A stretch of 45,505 nt of DNA from an uncultured Collinsella sp. (GTDB lineage: Bacteria; Actinomycetota; Coriobacteriia; Coriobacteriales; Coriobacteriaceae): the NCBI GenBank assembly GCA_900544135.1, contig UQTU01000019.1:1-45505 (forward strand), read 5' to 3'. Shown in pieces: positions 15,577 through 22,872 of this stretch. A program made the position numbers and the translations under genes. The notes under the pieces were generated by a model that saw only the letters and a list, made by a program, of their open reading frames with translations, did no database searches and had not been told where the DNA came from. Position 1 is the stretch's first letter. Every line of letters starts with the position of its first letter.

Positions 15577-15608
15577 AAGGCCTCATGCAAAACTTTGCAT
15601 GAGGCCTT
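15577..15608 (-). terminator. mntP terminator, perfect 15-bp stem
   Basis: AAGGCCTCATGCAAA (15577-15591) and TTTGCATGAGGCCTT (15594-15608) are perfect reverse complements with a two-base centre. On the minus strand the stem is followed by TTTTCG, suited to terminating mntP. It shares the word TGCAAAA with the adjacent hipBA operator, so it may also bind HipB. Confidence 0.7.
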
Positions 15609-15644
15609 GTACTGGCGTTGAGTTTTGAGCGATTGTGTTTGGCG

Positions 15645-16223
15645 TTACAGCGCCAAAATCCCCAGATGCTCAAGCAAGATCTTAAGTCCGATGAGGATGA
15701 GCACGATGCCGCCCACGATGGTGGCAGGTTTTTCGTAGCGCGCGCCAAAGGTGTGGCCGATCGCTACGCCGGCGACGGAGAAGATAAACGTTGTGACGCC
15801 GATAAGCGATACAGCGGGAACGATGTCAACCGAGAGCGCCGCAAATGAGATGCCTACGGCTAGGGCGTCGATTGAGGTGGCGATGGCGAGGATCAGGTAC
15901 TCGCCCAGGTCAATCTTTTCGGCATCCTTGCCGTCGCCTTCATCCTCGTCCTCGGTAAAGGCTTCCCACAGCATTTTGCCGCCGATGAAGGCCAAAAGGA
16001 TAAAGGCGATCCAATGGTCGATGGGTCCGATGATGCCCATGAATTGACTGCCGAGCGCCCATCCGATTACGGGCATGCCGGCCTGAAAGCCGCCAAAGAA
16101 CAGGCCGAGCACCACGGCGCCTTTAAGGTTGATCTTCTTCATGCCAAGGCCCTTGCAAATGGAAACAGCAAAGGCGTCCATCGAAAGGCCAACGGCGAGC
16201 AACACGAGCTCTGCGAGTCCCAT
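15645..16223 (-). CDS. mntP: Manganese efflux pump MntP
   Basis: A 192-residue integral membrane protein with six hydrophobic segments. Two copies of the family signature appear: VGLSMDAFAVSICKGLGMKK near residue 8 and IATSIDALAVGISFAAL near 110, with the buried aspartates that conduct Mn2+. A cytoplasmic acidic loop (EDEDEGDGKDAEK) joins the halves. ATG 16223 is preferred because the longer frame would read through the riboswitch. It is controlled by the yybP-ykoY riboswitch directly upstream, which confirms the manganese assignment. Confidence 0.93.
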   Translation of the reverse strand: MGLAELVLLAVGLSMDAFAVSICKGLGMKKINLKGAVVLGLFFGGFQAGMPVIGWALGSQFMGIIGPIDHWIAFILLAFIGGKMLWEAFTEDEDEGDGKDAEKIDLGEYLILAIATSIDALAVGISFAALSVDIVPAVSLIGVTTFIFSVAGVAIGHTFGARYEKPATIVGGIVLILIGLKILLEHLGILAL

Positions 16224-16274
16224 AGTCTGGCTCCCTCTCTGCGGGCGGGCCCGCGTGTACCTCTTGGGGGAGTA

Positions 16275-16410
16275 ACAAAAAAGACCCGTGGCGTACGCGT
16301 TGCGCGCACAGCCACGAGTCTCGTTCATTAAGGCAAGCCAGGCCGCATCGGCCAGTGTGTTGACTTGCCGCGCCACCGGAGGCGAACCCGATCACGCGAC
16401 TACTCCCTCA
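16275..16410 (-). ncRNA. yybP-ykoY manganese riboswitch with terminator
   Basis: On the minus strand the leader begins with GAGGGAGTAGTC and contains the conserved GTCAACA loop, a GGCC...GGCC hairpin and AACGAGAC, in the order of the yybP-ykoY family. It ends in an intrinsic terminator: GACTCGTGGC pairs with GCCACGGGTC and is followed by TTTTTT (16277-16282). In this family Mn2+ binding disrupts the terminator and turns on efflux genes; mntP starts 52 bases downstream. Recognition is by eye. Confidence 0.87.
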
Positions 16411-16570
16411 TTTATGCGAATCCCGATGCTACCACATAAGCAGCTCATTTGGATTGGGGCTCTCAGCTGTGTTCGCTCATTCTGTAAGCATCGGATTTCG
16501 CGAGCGCCGCGGGGACAAACCGTGAGAAACTATTTAGCGTTTATGGAGCGTATGCGATGGGAGCGATGCC

Positions 16571-17638
16571 TTGGATAAGAACGAGCTGCAAAAGCGTATG
16601 GAACAGGCCATCCGCCTGACGGCACCTGGTCAGCCGATCCGCACCGCCCTCGACATGATCATCGCCGGTCACCTGGGTGCCCTTATCTGCGTCGGCGACA
16701 CCGAAAACGTGCTCGCTGCCGGTAACGACGGCTTCCCACTCAACATTTCGTTCACCTCGAACCGCCTGTTCGAGCTCTCCAAGATGGACGGTGCCATCGT
16801 TATCGACGGCGACCTCACCCAGATCCTGCGCGCCAACTTCCACCTCAATCCCGATCCCTCGCTTGCCACGAGCGAGACGGGCATGCGTCACCGCACTGCC
16901 GCTCGCATGTCGGTGCTCACCGATGCCATCGTGATCTCGGTCTCGGCCCGTCGTGCCGTCGTCAACGTGTACGTTCACGGCAAGAGCTATGAGATCCAGC
17001 CCGTCACCACCATCATGAGCTCGGTCAACCAGCTCGTCGCCACGCTTCAGACCACCCGTCAGTCGCTCGACCGCTCCCTGCTGCGTCTGACGGCCCTCGA
17101 GCTCGATGACTACGTTACGCTCGCCGATATCACCGGGATTTTCTCGAGCTTCGAGATCATGCAGCAGGCAAAGACTGAGCTTAAGGATTGCATTGTCAAG
17201 CTGGGCAACCAGGGCAAGCTCGTGCAGATGCAGCTCGAGCAGCTCGCCGGCTCCAGCATGGATACCGAGTACGACCTGATGATTCGCGACTATGCGAGTG
17301 ATTCCTCCGAGGCCAATGCCGAAAAGATCCGCGCCAACCTGAGCCGTATGACGCCTAAGGACCTGTCCGACCCACAGCATGTGGCGGCGGTTCTGGGTTA
17401 CGACGACCTGGACGAGGACTCCGTCATGACGCCGCTGGGCCTGCGCACGCTTTCGCGCGTGTCCGTCGTGCGCGACGGCGTGGCCGAGAAGATCGTCGAC
17501 GAGTACGGCTCGCTGCAGGAGCTCATGGATGACATCAGCGAGGATCCGGAGCGCCTGGGCGACTTTGGCGTCAACAACCCTGCCATTCTTGCGGACTCCC
17601 TGTACCGCATGAAGGGTACCAAACAGGGGAACGCATAA
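16571..17638 (+). CDS. disA: DNA integrity scanning diadenylate cyclase DisA
   Basis: A 355-residue c-di-AMP synthase. The DAC domain (about 10-150) contains DGAIVIDG near 73 and GMRHRTAARMS near 104, the catalytic DGA and RHR motifs. A helical linker and a C-terminal HhH DNA-binding domain (about 290-350) follow. The start is TTG 16571: GGGAG lies seven bases upstream, and no in-frame ATG exists in the leader. The stop overlaps the ispD ATG by one base (TAATG). DisA monitors DNA branches, and c-di-AMP controls potassium and osmotic homeostasis. Confidence 0.93.
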   Translation: MDKNELQKRMEQAIRLTAPGQPIRTALDMIIAGHLGALICVGDTENVLAAGNDGFPLNISFTSNRLFELSKMDGAIVIDGDLTQILRANFHLNPDPSLATSETGMRHRTAARMSVLTDAIVISVSARRAVVNVYVHGKSYEIQPVTTIMSSVNQLVATLQTTRQSLDRSLLRLTALELDDYVTLADITGIFSSFEIMQQAKTELKDCIVKLGNQGKLVQMQLEQLAGSSMDTEYDLMIRDYASDSSEANAEKIRANLSRMTPKDLSDPQHVAAVLGYDDLDEDSVMTPLGLRTLSRVSVVRDGVAEKIVDEYGSLQELMDDISEDPERLGDFGVNNPAILADSLYRMKGTKQGNA

Positions 17639-18366
17639 TGGCGCCCGTATGCGCCGTGGTCGTTGCCGGCGGCAGCGGCCAGCGCTTTGGAAATCCCGGC
17701 GGCAAGCAGCTCGTTAACGTGGCGGGCCGTCCGCTCATGAGCTGGTCCATCCGCGCGTTCGATCGTAGCAACAAGGTCGGCCACATCGTGGTGGTGTGCC
17801 CTGCCGAGCGCCGTGCCGAGATGCGCCGCCTGGCCATCGACCCGTTTGACTATGACACGCCCATCAGTTTTGCCGATGCCGGCGACACCCGCCAGGACTC
17901 CACCCGTGCCGGCGTGCATGCGGTACCGGCGGGTTTCGAATATGTCGCCATCCACGACGGCGCCCGTCCGCTCATCACGACCGAGGCCATCGATCATGCG
18001 GTCGACGTGCTCGTGAGCGACCGTGCTCTCGACGGTATCGTGTGCGGTCAGCCCGCGATCGACACGCTCAAGATCGTCGATGGCGACAACATCGTCGAGA
18101 CGCCGCCGCGCGAGCTGTACTGGGCCGCGCAGACGCCGCAGATCTTTAGCGTCGACGCCATGAAGCGCGCTCACGCCGCTGCTATCGCCGAGGGCTTTAT
18201 CGGTACCGACGATTCATCGCTGGTCGAGCGCATGGGCGGGCGCGTCCGCTGTGTCCAGAGCCCGCGCGATAACCTTAAGGTGACGGTACCCGAGGACCTG
18301 CGTCCCGTAACCGCGATTCTGCTTGGCCGCATGGCCGAGGGAGAGGACCTTCCCCATGTTCAGTAA
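17638..18366 (+). CDS. ispD: 2-C-methyl-D-erythritol 4-phosphate cytidylyltransferase
   Basis: A 242-residue IspD, third step of the MEP isoprenoid pathway, joining CTP and MEP. The N-terminal nucleotide loop VVVAGGSGQRFGNPGGKQL contains the catalytic glycine-rich stretch and lysine. IHDGARPLITTEAI near 105 and the C-terminal FIGTDDSSLVERMG are diagnostic. It overlaps disA by one base and ispF by 11 bases, so it lies within a tightly coupled operon. Its length is normal for a single-domain IspD, and ispF is a separate gene. Confidence 0.93.
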   Translation: MAPVCAVVVAGGSGQRFGNPGGKQLVNVAGRPLMSWSIRAFDRSNKVGHIVVVCPAERRAEMRRLAIDPFDYDTPISFADAGDTRQDSTRAGVHAVPAGFEYVAIHDGARPLITTEAIDHAVDVLVSDRALDGIVCGQPAIDTLKIVDGDNIVETPPRELYWAAQTPQIFSVDAMKRAHAAAIAEGFIGTDDSSLVERMGGRVRCVQSPRDNLKVTVPEDLRPVTAILLGRMAEGEDLPHVQ

Positions 18367-18850
18367 CCTGCGCATTGGCCATGGCTACGACGTTCACCGT
18401 CTGGTGGAGGGGCGTCGATGTATCATCGGCGGTGTCGACATTCCCTACGAGCGCGGCCTGCTGGGCCACTCGGATGCCGATGTGCTCGCGCACGCCTTGG
18501 CCGACGCCATTCTGGGCGCCTGCCGCGGGGGAGATATCGGCAAGCTATTCCCCGACACCGATCCCGCCTACGAGGGTGCCGATTCGATGGTGCTGCTCGC
18601 CCGCGTGATGGACTATGCGCGCGAGCTGGGCTTTGAGTTTGTTGATGCCGATTGCACCATTGCCTGTCAGCAACCCAAGATCACTCCGCACCGCGATGCC
18701 ATGCGCGCCAACCTTGCCCATGCCCTGGGCGTCGACGTGGAAAACGTGGGCGTCGCCGCCACCACGACCGAAAAGCTCGGTTGGGAAGGCCAAGGCGAGG
18801 GAATTGGCGCCTGGGCCGTCTGCCTGCTACAGAAAACCGTTAAGGAGTAA
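18356..18850 (+). CDS. ispF: 2-C-methyl-D-erythritol 2,4-cyclodiphosphate synthase
   Basis: A 164-residue IspF, which cyclises CDP-ME 2-phosphate in the MEP pathway. Metal and substrate residues are in IGHGYDVHRL near residue 5 (Asp and His ligands) and LLGHSDADVLAHALADAILG near 38. AATTTEKLGWEGQGEGIGAWA closes the C-terminus. ATG 18356 lies inside the ispD end and keeps the family's usual N-terminus. It is followed after three bases by cysS. Confidence 0.93.
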   Translation: MFSNLRIGHGYDVHRLVEGRRCIIGGVDIPYERGLLGHSDADVLAHALADAILGACRGGDIGKLFPDTDPAYEGADSMVLLARVMDYARELGFEFVDADCTIACQQPKITPHRDAMRANLAHALGVDVENVGVAATTTEKLGWEGQGEGIGAWAVCLLQKTVKE

Positions 18851-18853
18851 CGA

Positions 18854-20320
18854 ATGCGTATCTACAACAGCGCTACCCATAAAAAGGAAGAGTTCCAGCC
18901 CATCGAGTCCGGCAAGGTTCGCATGTACGTGTGCGGCCCCACGGTCTACGACAACATCCATATCGGCAACGCCCGCACGTTCATCAGCTTTGACGTGATT
19001 CGCCGCTGGCTCATCGCGAGCGGTTACGAGGTCACGTTCGCCCAGAACCTCACCGATGTCGACGACAAGATCATCAAGCGCGCCAACGAGCAGGGCCGTA
19101 CGGCCGCCGAGGTCGCGACGGAGTTCTCCGACAAGTTCATCGGCGTCATGCGCGCCGCCAACGTGCTCGATCCCGATGTGCGCCCCCGCGCCACCAAGGA
19201 GATCGGCCCCATGATCGCTATGATCAAGACGCTTATCGAGCAGGGCCACGCTTACGCAGCCGATAACGGCGATGTGTACTTTGCCGTGCGCAGCGATCCC
19301 AACTATGGTCAGGTCTCGGGCCGCAACATCGACGACCTTATGGTTGGCGCGCGCATCGAGGAGAACGAGGACAAGAACGACCCGCTCGACTTTGCCCTGT
19401 GGAAGGCCGCTAAGCCCGGCGAACCCAGCTGGCCGAGCCCCTGGGGCGAAGGCCGTCCCGGTTGGCACACCGAGTGCGCCGCCATGGTGCATCGCTACCT
19501 GGGCACCCCGATCGACATCCACGGCGGCGGCTCCGACCTTGCCTTCCCGCATCACGAGAACGAGTGCGCCCAGGCCACCTGCGCCTGGCACCAGGGCTTC
19601 TCCAACACCTGGATGCACACGGGCATGCTGCTGGTAGACGGCGAGAAGATGTCCAAGTCGCTCGGCAACTTCTTTACGCTGGCCGAGGTCCTCGAGCAGC
19701 ACTCCGCTGCTGCTCTGCGTCTGCTGATGCTGCAGACGAGCTATCGCTCGCCGCTCGATTTTTCTTGGGAGCGCCTGGAGGGTGCCGAGAACTCGCTTAC
19801 GCGTATCGCCGGTACGGTCGAGAACCTGCGCTGGGCCGCGAACCATGCGGCGGCCGATGCCGATGAGGCAGCATCTGAGGCGTTTGCCGCCAAGGCCGCC
19901 GAGACCCGTGCCACCTTTAAGGAGTGCATGGACGACGACTTTAATACCGCTGGTGCCATGGGTGCTGTCTTTGGCTTTGTGACCGAGTGCAACCAGTACC
20001 TGGAGCAGGCGGGCGATGCTGCCGACAAGGCCGCTGCGCTTGCTGCTGCCGATACGCTGGTCGAGCTGCTCGATACGTTTGGCGTCGAGCTCCCCGAGCC
20101 CAAGGTCGAGTTGCCGCTGGGCCTGCTGGGCGTTGCCGCCGGCCTGGTCGCCTACACGGGTGACGACGTGGACGAGGCCGCTGCCAAGATTCTCGAGGCC
20201 CGTGCCGAGGCCCGTGCCGCCAAGAACTGGGATCTGGCCGACGCCATCCGAGACCAGCTCAAGGACCTGGGCCTGACGATTGAAGATACGGCCGCGGGTA
20301 CTCGTATTAAGACTCTCTAA
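18854..20320 (+). CDS. cysS: Cysteine--tRNA ligase
   Basis: A 488-residue class I synthetase. The zinc cysteine in VCGPTVYDNIHIGNARTF, with the HIGH-type motif HIGN, lies near 28-40. GRPGWHTECAAM near 205 and FPHHENECAQA near 230 complete the zinc site. GEKMSKSLGNF carries KMSKS near 265. A helical DALR domain and C-terminal segment follow. AAGGAG lies before the ATG, three bases after ispF. It is the last gene of the disA-ispD-ispF-cysS run; two large hairpin elements follow directly. Confidence 0.95.
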   Translation: MRIYNSATHKKEEFQPIESGKVRMYVCGPTVYDNIHIGNARTFISFDVIRRWLIASGYEVTFAQNLTDVDDKIIKRANEQGRTAAEVATEFSDKFIGVMRAANVLDPDVRPRATKEIGPMIAMIKTLIEQGHAYAADNGDVYFAVRSDPNYGQVSGRNIDDLMVGARIEENEDKNDPLDFALWKAAKPGEPSWPSPWGEGRPGWHTECAAMVHRYLGTPIDIHGGGSDLAFPHHENECAQATCAWHQGFSNTWMHTGMLLVDGEKMSKSLGNFFTLAEVLEQHSAAALRLLMLQTSYRSPLDFSWERLEGAENSLTRIAGTVENLRWAANHAAADADEAASEAFAAKAAETRATFKECMDDDFNTAGAMGAVFGFVTECNQYLEQAGDAADKAAALAAADTLVELLDTFGVELPEPKVELPLGLLGVAAGLVAYTGDDVDEAAAKILEARAEARAAKNWDLADAIRDQLKDLGLTIEDTAAGTRIKTL

Positions 20321-20326
20321 TCCCCG

Positions 20327-20428
20327 CGGGTTTTCCAAGCACCCGACCTTGCCGTTCAAACCGTCGCTCGCGTACTCAGGTACGCGTCGCTCCTCTTTCA
20401 CGGCCATCTCGGACACTTGGAAAACCCG
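20327..20428 (+). repeat. Large structured hairpin element, copy A
   Basis: A 102-nt imperfect palindrome starting six bases after the cysS stop. The outer helix is CGGGTTTTCCAAG with CTTGGAAAACCCG (13 bp, perfect). The middle helix is GCCGT/ACGGC and the inner helix CGCGTAC/GTACGCG with loop TCAG. Asymmetric internal loops carry TCAA on the 5' side and CTCTTTC on the 3' side. Copies B and C share the layout with different stem sequences. Confidence 0.75.
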
Positions 20429-20430
20429 TG

Positions 20431-20533
20431 CCGACCGCCCGAGCCACGGCACCTTGCCTTTCAATCGTCGGGCATGACCTCAAGGTCTATGCCCTCCTCT
20501 TTCAAGGCAATCTGCCGCACCTCGGGCGGTCGG
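20431..20533 (+). repeat. Large structured hairpin element, copy B
   Basis: A 103-nt imperfect palindrome two bases after copy A and 42 bases before the rlmB start. The outer helix is CCGACCGCCCGAG with CTCGGGCGGTCGG. The middle helix is TTGCCTT/AAGGCAA. The inner helix GGGCATGACC/GGTCTATGCCC has one bulge and loop TCAA. The same internal-loop words TCAA and CTCTTTC occur. It could be part of the rlmB leader. Confidence 0.75.
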
Positions 20534-20575
20534 TCTATTTGTTTCGTTTGATAGTTGTATTTAGGAGGTCGCTTT

Positions 20576-21496
20576 ATGGCCGACAATCGCAAGCGTGCGC
20601 CTCGTGGTGGCAAACAGGCTGCTTCTGGCTCGCGCCCGATTCGCCGCAATGACCGCGCTGCCGCTTCCAAGGGCCAGCGCGAGCGCTCCCAAGCCCAGGC
20701 TGCGCGTCCGCAGCGAGATCGTAACCGCGACACTGTCCAGGCTCCCAAGGGCGAGTTTATCGAAGGTCGTCGTGCTGCCGCCGAGGCGCTGCGCACTGGT
20801 TTTCCCATCAAGTGCGCGCTCATCGCCGAGGGCGGGGAGCGCGATGCTGCTTTGTCTCGTCTGGTCGATGACCTCAACGCCGCGGGTGTCCGCATTAAGT
20901 ATGTGCCGCGCGCGCAGCTCGATGTGCTGTCGAGCCATGGCGCTCACCAGGGTATTGCGCTCGAGGTGGGAAATTTCCCCTATGCTGATGTCGCCGATAT
21001 CCTCGATCGCGCGGGTGACGGACCGGCGCTCGTCGTCGTGCTCGACCATGTGACCGACGATGGTAACTTTGGTGCGATCGTGCGCTCCGCCGAGGTCGTG
21101 GGCGCGGCGGGCGTCATCATTGCAAACAAGCGCGCCGCCGGTGTGACCGTGGGCAGCTACAAAACCTCTGCTGGTGCCGTCATGCACCTGCCCATCGCGC
21201 AGGTTCCCAATATCGCCCGAGCGCTTGACGACCTCAAGGCCGCCGGCTTTTGGGTGGGCGGTGCTTCCGAGCACGCCGAGGGCAGCTGCTGGGATGCTCC
21301 CTTTGAGGGCCGCGTTGCGCTCGTCATGGGCTCCGAGGGCGACGGCATCTCGCGCCTGGTGCTCGAGAAATGCGACTTTTTGACCAAGCTTCCCCAGCGC
21401 GGCATGACCGAGAGCCTCAATGTTGCCCAAGCGACCACCGCGCTGTGCTTTGAGTGGCTGCGCCGCAATGCCGGCGAGCTCATGGGGGAGGAGTAG
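20576..21496 (+). CDS. rlmB: 23S rRNA (guanosine-2'-O-)-methyltransferase RlmB-like, TrmH family
   Basis: A 306-residue SPOUT methyltransferase. Residues 1-55 form a basic, low-complexity tail. The SpoU substrate-binding domain follows (FIEGRRAAAEALRTG), then the knotted catalytic domain: LDHVTDDGNFGAIVRSAE near 162, VMGSEGDGISRLVLEKCD near 255 and RGMTESLNVAQATTALCFE near 280, the three family motifs. ATG 20576 follows the perfect TAGGAGGT. It probably methylates G2251 of 23S rRNA; a different SpoU target cannot be excluded. The next gene starts four bases later. Confidence 0.88.
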   Translation: MADNRKRAPRGGKQAASGSRPIRRNDRAAASKGQRERSQAQAARPQRDRNRDTVQAPKGEFIEGRRAAAEALRTGFPIKCALIAEGGERDAALSRLVDDLNAAGVRIKYVPRAQLDVLSSHGAHQGIALEVGNFPYADVADILDRAGDGPALVVVLDHVTDDGNFGAIVRSAEVVGAAGVIIANKRAAGVTVGSYKTSAGAVMHLPIAQVPNIARALDDLKAAGFWVGGASEHAEGSCWDAPFEGRVALVMGSEGDGISRLVLEKCDFLTKLPQRGMTESLNVAQATTALCFEWLRRNAGELMGEE

Positions 21497-21499
21497 CGC

Positions 21500-22177
21500 A
21501 TGTCCAAGAAGAACCGCGCCAAGTCCAAGGCCAAGCGCTTTGGCGAGGGCTCGGCCAAGCCGATTGTTTCGGCCGCGACCTATGGCGTGGGCGGCAATGC
21601 GTTTGCGCAGGCCATCGCCGACCCGGTCTCGACGGTGCACTCCAATAAGCCCGAGCTGCTGGTGGTCGACGGCTACAACGTGATTCACTGCACGCCGCGC
21701 TACGAAAAGCTCGTCTACGACCATTCCGACGATCCATATTCCAGCGACGTCCACGATATGGCTCGTACTGCGCTTATCAACGATGTCGCGGCGTTTGCCC
21801 AGGGCCGTTACGAGGCCGTGATCGTGTTCGACGGCGCGGGCAACATCTCCAACGAGCGCCCCAACCTACCGGCCCGCGGCGTGCGCATCGAGTTCTCGCC
21901 GACGGGCGTCTCTGCCGATACCGTGGTGCAGAAGCTCTGCATCGAGGCGCGCGAGGAAGGCCGCGCGTGCTCCGTGGTATCGAGCGACGGTACGATTCAG
22001 GCCGTCGTCATGGGCAAGGGCGTCACGCGCATCTCGAGCCGCATGCTGGTGGACGAGATCAAACAGATCGATAACGACGTTCACGAGGCAGAGGAAGCTC
22101 CGCAGATCAAGATGACTCTGGGCAGTCGCCTGAGTCCCGATGCCCTGGCCAAGCTCAAGGCCCTGCGCGGGAGGTAG
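21500..22177 (+). CDS. NYN domain protein, YacP/Rae1-like ribonuclease
   Basis: A 225-residue protein. A basic tail (residues 1-20) precedes the NYN/PIN-like fold: LLVVDGYNVIHCTPRYEKL near 53, AVIVFDGAGN near 112 and VVSSDGTIQAVVMGKGVTRISS near 158, with the acidic residues of the metal site. B. subtilis Rae1 cleaves mRNA in the ribosomal A site, and its gene neighbours cysS and rlmB as here, so synteny supports the call. The start is coupled to rlmB (stop TAG, then GCGCATG). Confidence 0.85.
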   Translation: MSKKNRAKSKAKRFGEGSAKPIVSAATYGVGGNAFAQAIADPVSTVHSNKPELLVVDGYNVIHCTPRYEKLVYDHSDDPYSSDVHDMARTALINDVAAFAQGRYEAVIVFDGAGNISNERPNLPARGVRIEFSPTGVSADTVVQKLCIEAREEGRACSVVSSDGTIQAVVMGKGVTRISSRMLVDEIKQIDNDVHEAEEAPQIKMTLGSRLSPDALAKLKALRGR

Positions 22178-22209
22178 GGGATTATCCATAGAGACCCGTT
22201 TCCCAATTG

Positions 22210-22257
22210 GCCAGTCCGTCGATTTGTAATCAATGGGCTGCGGGTTACCGTCGCCAA
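22210..22257 (+). pseudogene. tRNA-Thr-like remnant lacking D-arm
   Basis: GCCAGT at 22210 matches the 5' end of the tRNA-Thr at 22401. Bases 22220-22246 match its anticodon and T-arm portion at 23 of 27 positions, including the TTTGTAA anticodon loop. The intervening D-arm is missing and the 3' acceptor half is not complementary. It appears to be a decayed partial copy of the tRNA gene. Confidence 0.6.
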
Positions 22258-22316
22258 AACGAATAGTTTTTTGTTTTGGCGAACAGATAAAACTATTCGT
22301 TCTGACGAATAGTTTT
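22251..22316 (+). promoter_or_regulatory. Overlapping, mutually exclusive hairpins
   Basis: TCGCCAAAAC (22251-22260) pairs perfectly with GTTTTGGCGA (22273-22282). AAAACTATTCGT (22289-22300) pairs perfectly with ACGAATAGTTTT (22305-22316), but equally well with the same word at 22259-22270 inside the first hairpin. The three arms can therefore adopt alternative folds. It lies after the YacP gene and before the tRNA-Thr promoter; it may terminate the former or be an operator array. Confidence 0.55.
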
Positions 22317-22341
22317 GAGATGTGGTCGGGCGAAGGGCCTG

Positions 22342-22370
22342 TTGCGCCTCGTCCGCAATTCCTTTATTCT
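22342..22370 (+). promoter_or_regulatory. Probable sigma-A promoter for tRNA-Thr
   Basis: TTGCGC (22342-22347) and TATTCT (22365-22370) are spaced by 17 bases, 30 bases before the tRNA 5' end. Confidence 0.5.
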
Positions 22371-22400
22371 TAACTGGCTTCGCGCGAAAGCGCCAAGTGT

Positions 22401-22475
22401 GCCAGTGTGGCGCAACGGTAGCGCAACTGATTTGTAATCAGTGGGTTGCAGGTTCGATTCCTGTCACTGGCTCCA
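22401..22475 (+). tRNA. tRNA-Thr (anticodon TGT)
   Basis: The acceptor stem GCCAGTG/CACTGGC, D-arm, anticodon stem ACTGA/TCAGT with loop TTTGTAA, and T-loop TTCGATT are all present, and CCA is encoded. A terminator follows. tRNA-Thr genes are common integration targets, and a partial copy lies upstream. Confidence 0.95.
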
Positions 22476-22484
22476 TGAAAGTTT

Positions 22485-22523
22485 CGGGCTCTGTCTCTAT
22501 ATGGGACAGGGCCCGTTTCTATT
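22485..22523 (+). terminator. tRNA-Thr intrinsic terminator
   Basis: CGGGCTCTGTC (22485-22495) pairs with GACAGGGCCCG (22505-22515) with one G-T pair, followed by TTTCTATTT. Confidence 0.8.
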
Positions 22524-22589
22524 TAGGTGGTGCGCCATCGGGTTGGCGCCCATCCCGTTTTTGGTTTGTCTCGTCCTCTAGTTTGTCTA

Positions 22590-22636
22590 AATCTGTAACA
22601 CCAAGACCGATATTTGGCATCTAGCTGTTACAGATT
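22590..22636. repeat. 47-nt palindrome, unit 1 of 2
   Basis: AATCTGTAACA (22590-22600) and TGTTACAGATT (22626-22636) are exact reverse complements around 25 bases. Pairing extends outward imperfectly (AGTTT at 22580 with AAACT at 22642). Unit 2 lies exactly 80 bases downstream with the same arm and loop length. Confidence 0.7.
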
Positions 22637-22669
22637 GAGATGAAACTTAGGGTGTTTTAGGAATATCTT

Positions 22670-22716
22670 GATCTGTAACATGTAGAAGCGGAATAGGCCT
22701 CTTGCTGTTACAGATC
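22670..22716. repeat. 47-nt palindrome, unit 2 of 2
   Basis: GATCTGTAACA (22670-22680) and TGTTACAGATC (22706-22716) flank a 25-base loop that matches the unit 1 loop at only about half its positions. Outer CTTG/CAAG extends the pairing. Conserved arms with diverged loops suggest the palindrome itself is what is maintained. Confidence 0.7.
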
Positions 22717-22786
22717 GAGACAAGGGCGGGTGCGGACCTGGATGTCCTGCGCGAGCGTGGATTTCTGGACACGCGAGCGAAGAAAA

Positions 22787-22817
22787 TCTCCCGACCGGAG
22801 AACGAGCGTGGATAATT
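22787..22817 (+). repeat. Short direct repeat, left of beta-glucoside cassette
   Basis: TCTCCCG...GGAGAACGAGCGTGGATAATT matches 26838-26868 at 26 of 31 positions in the same orientation. GAGCGTGGA recurs at 22754. The two copies flank the EIIBC-glucosidase-RpiR cassette. Confidence 0.5.
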
Positions 22818-22872
22818 AACTTGGATAGGGAGCTAAGGTAAACACCGATTGTCTATCCACGGCTTTAGAAGC

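Noticed and set aside
22590..22716. CRISPR-like pair of repeats with 80-bp period
   Set aside because: Only two units, each internally palindromic with a 25-base centre, no cas genes and no third repeat.
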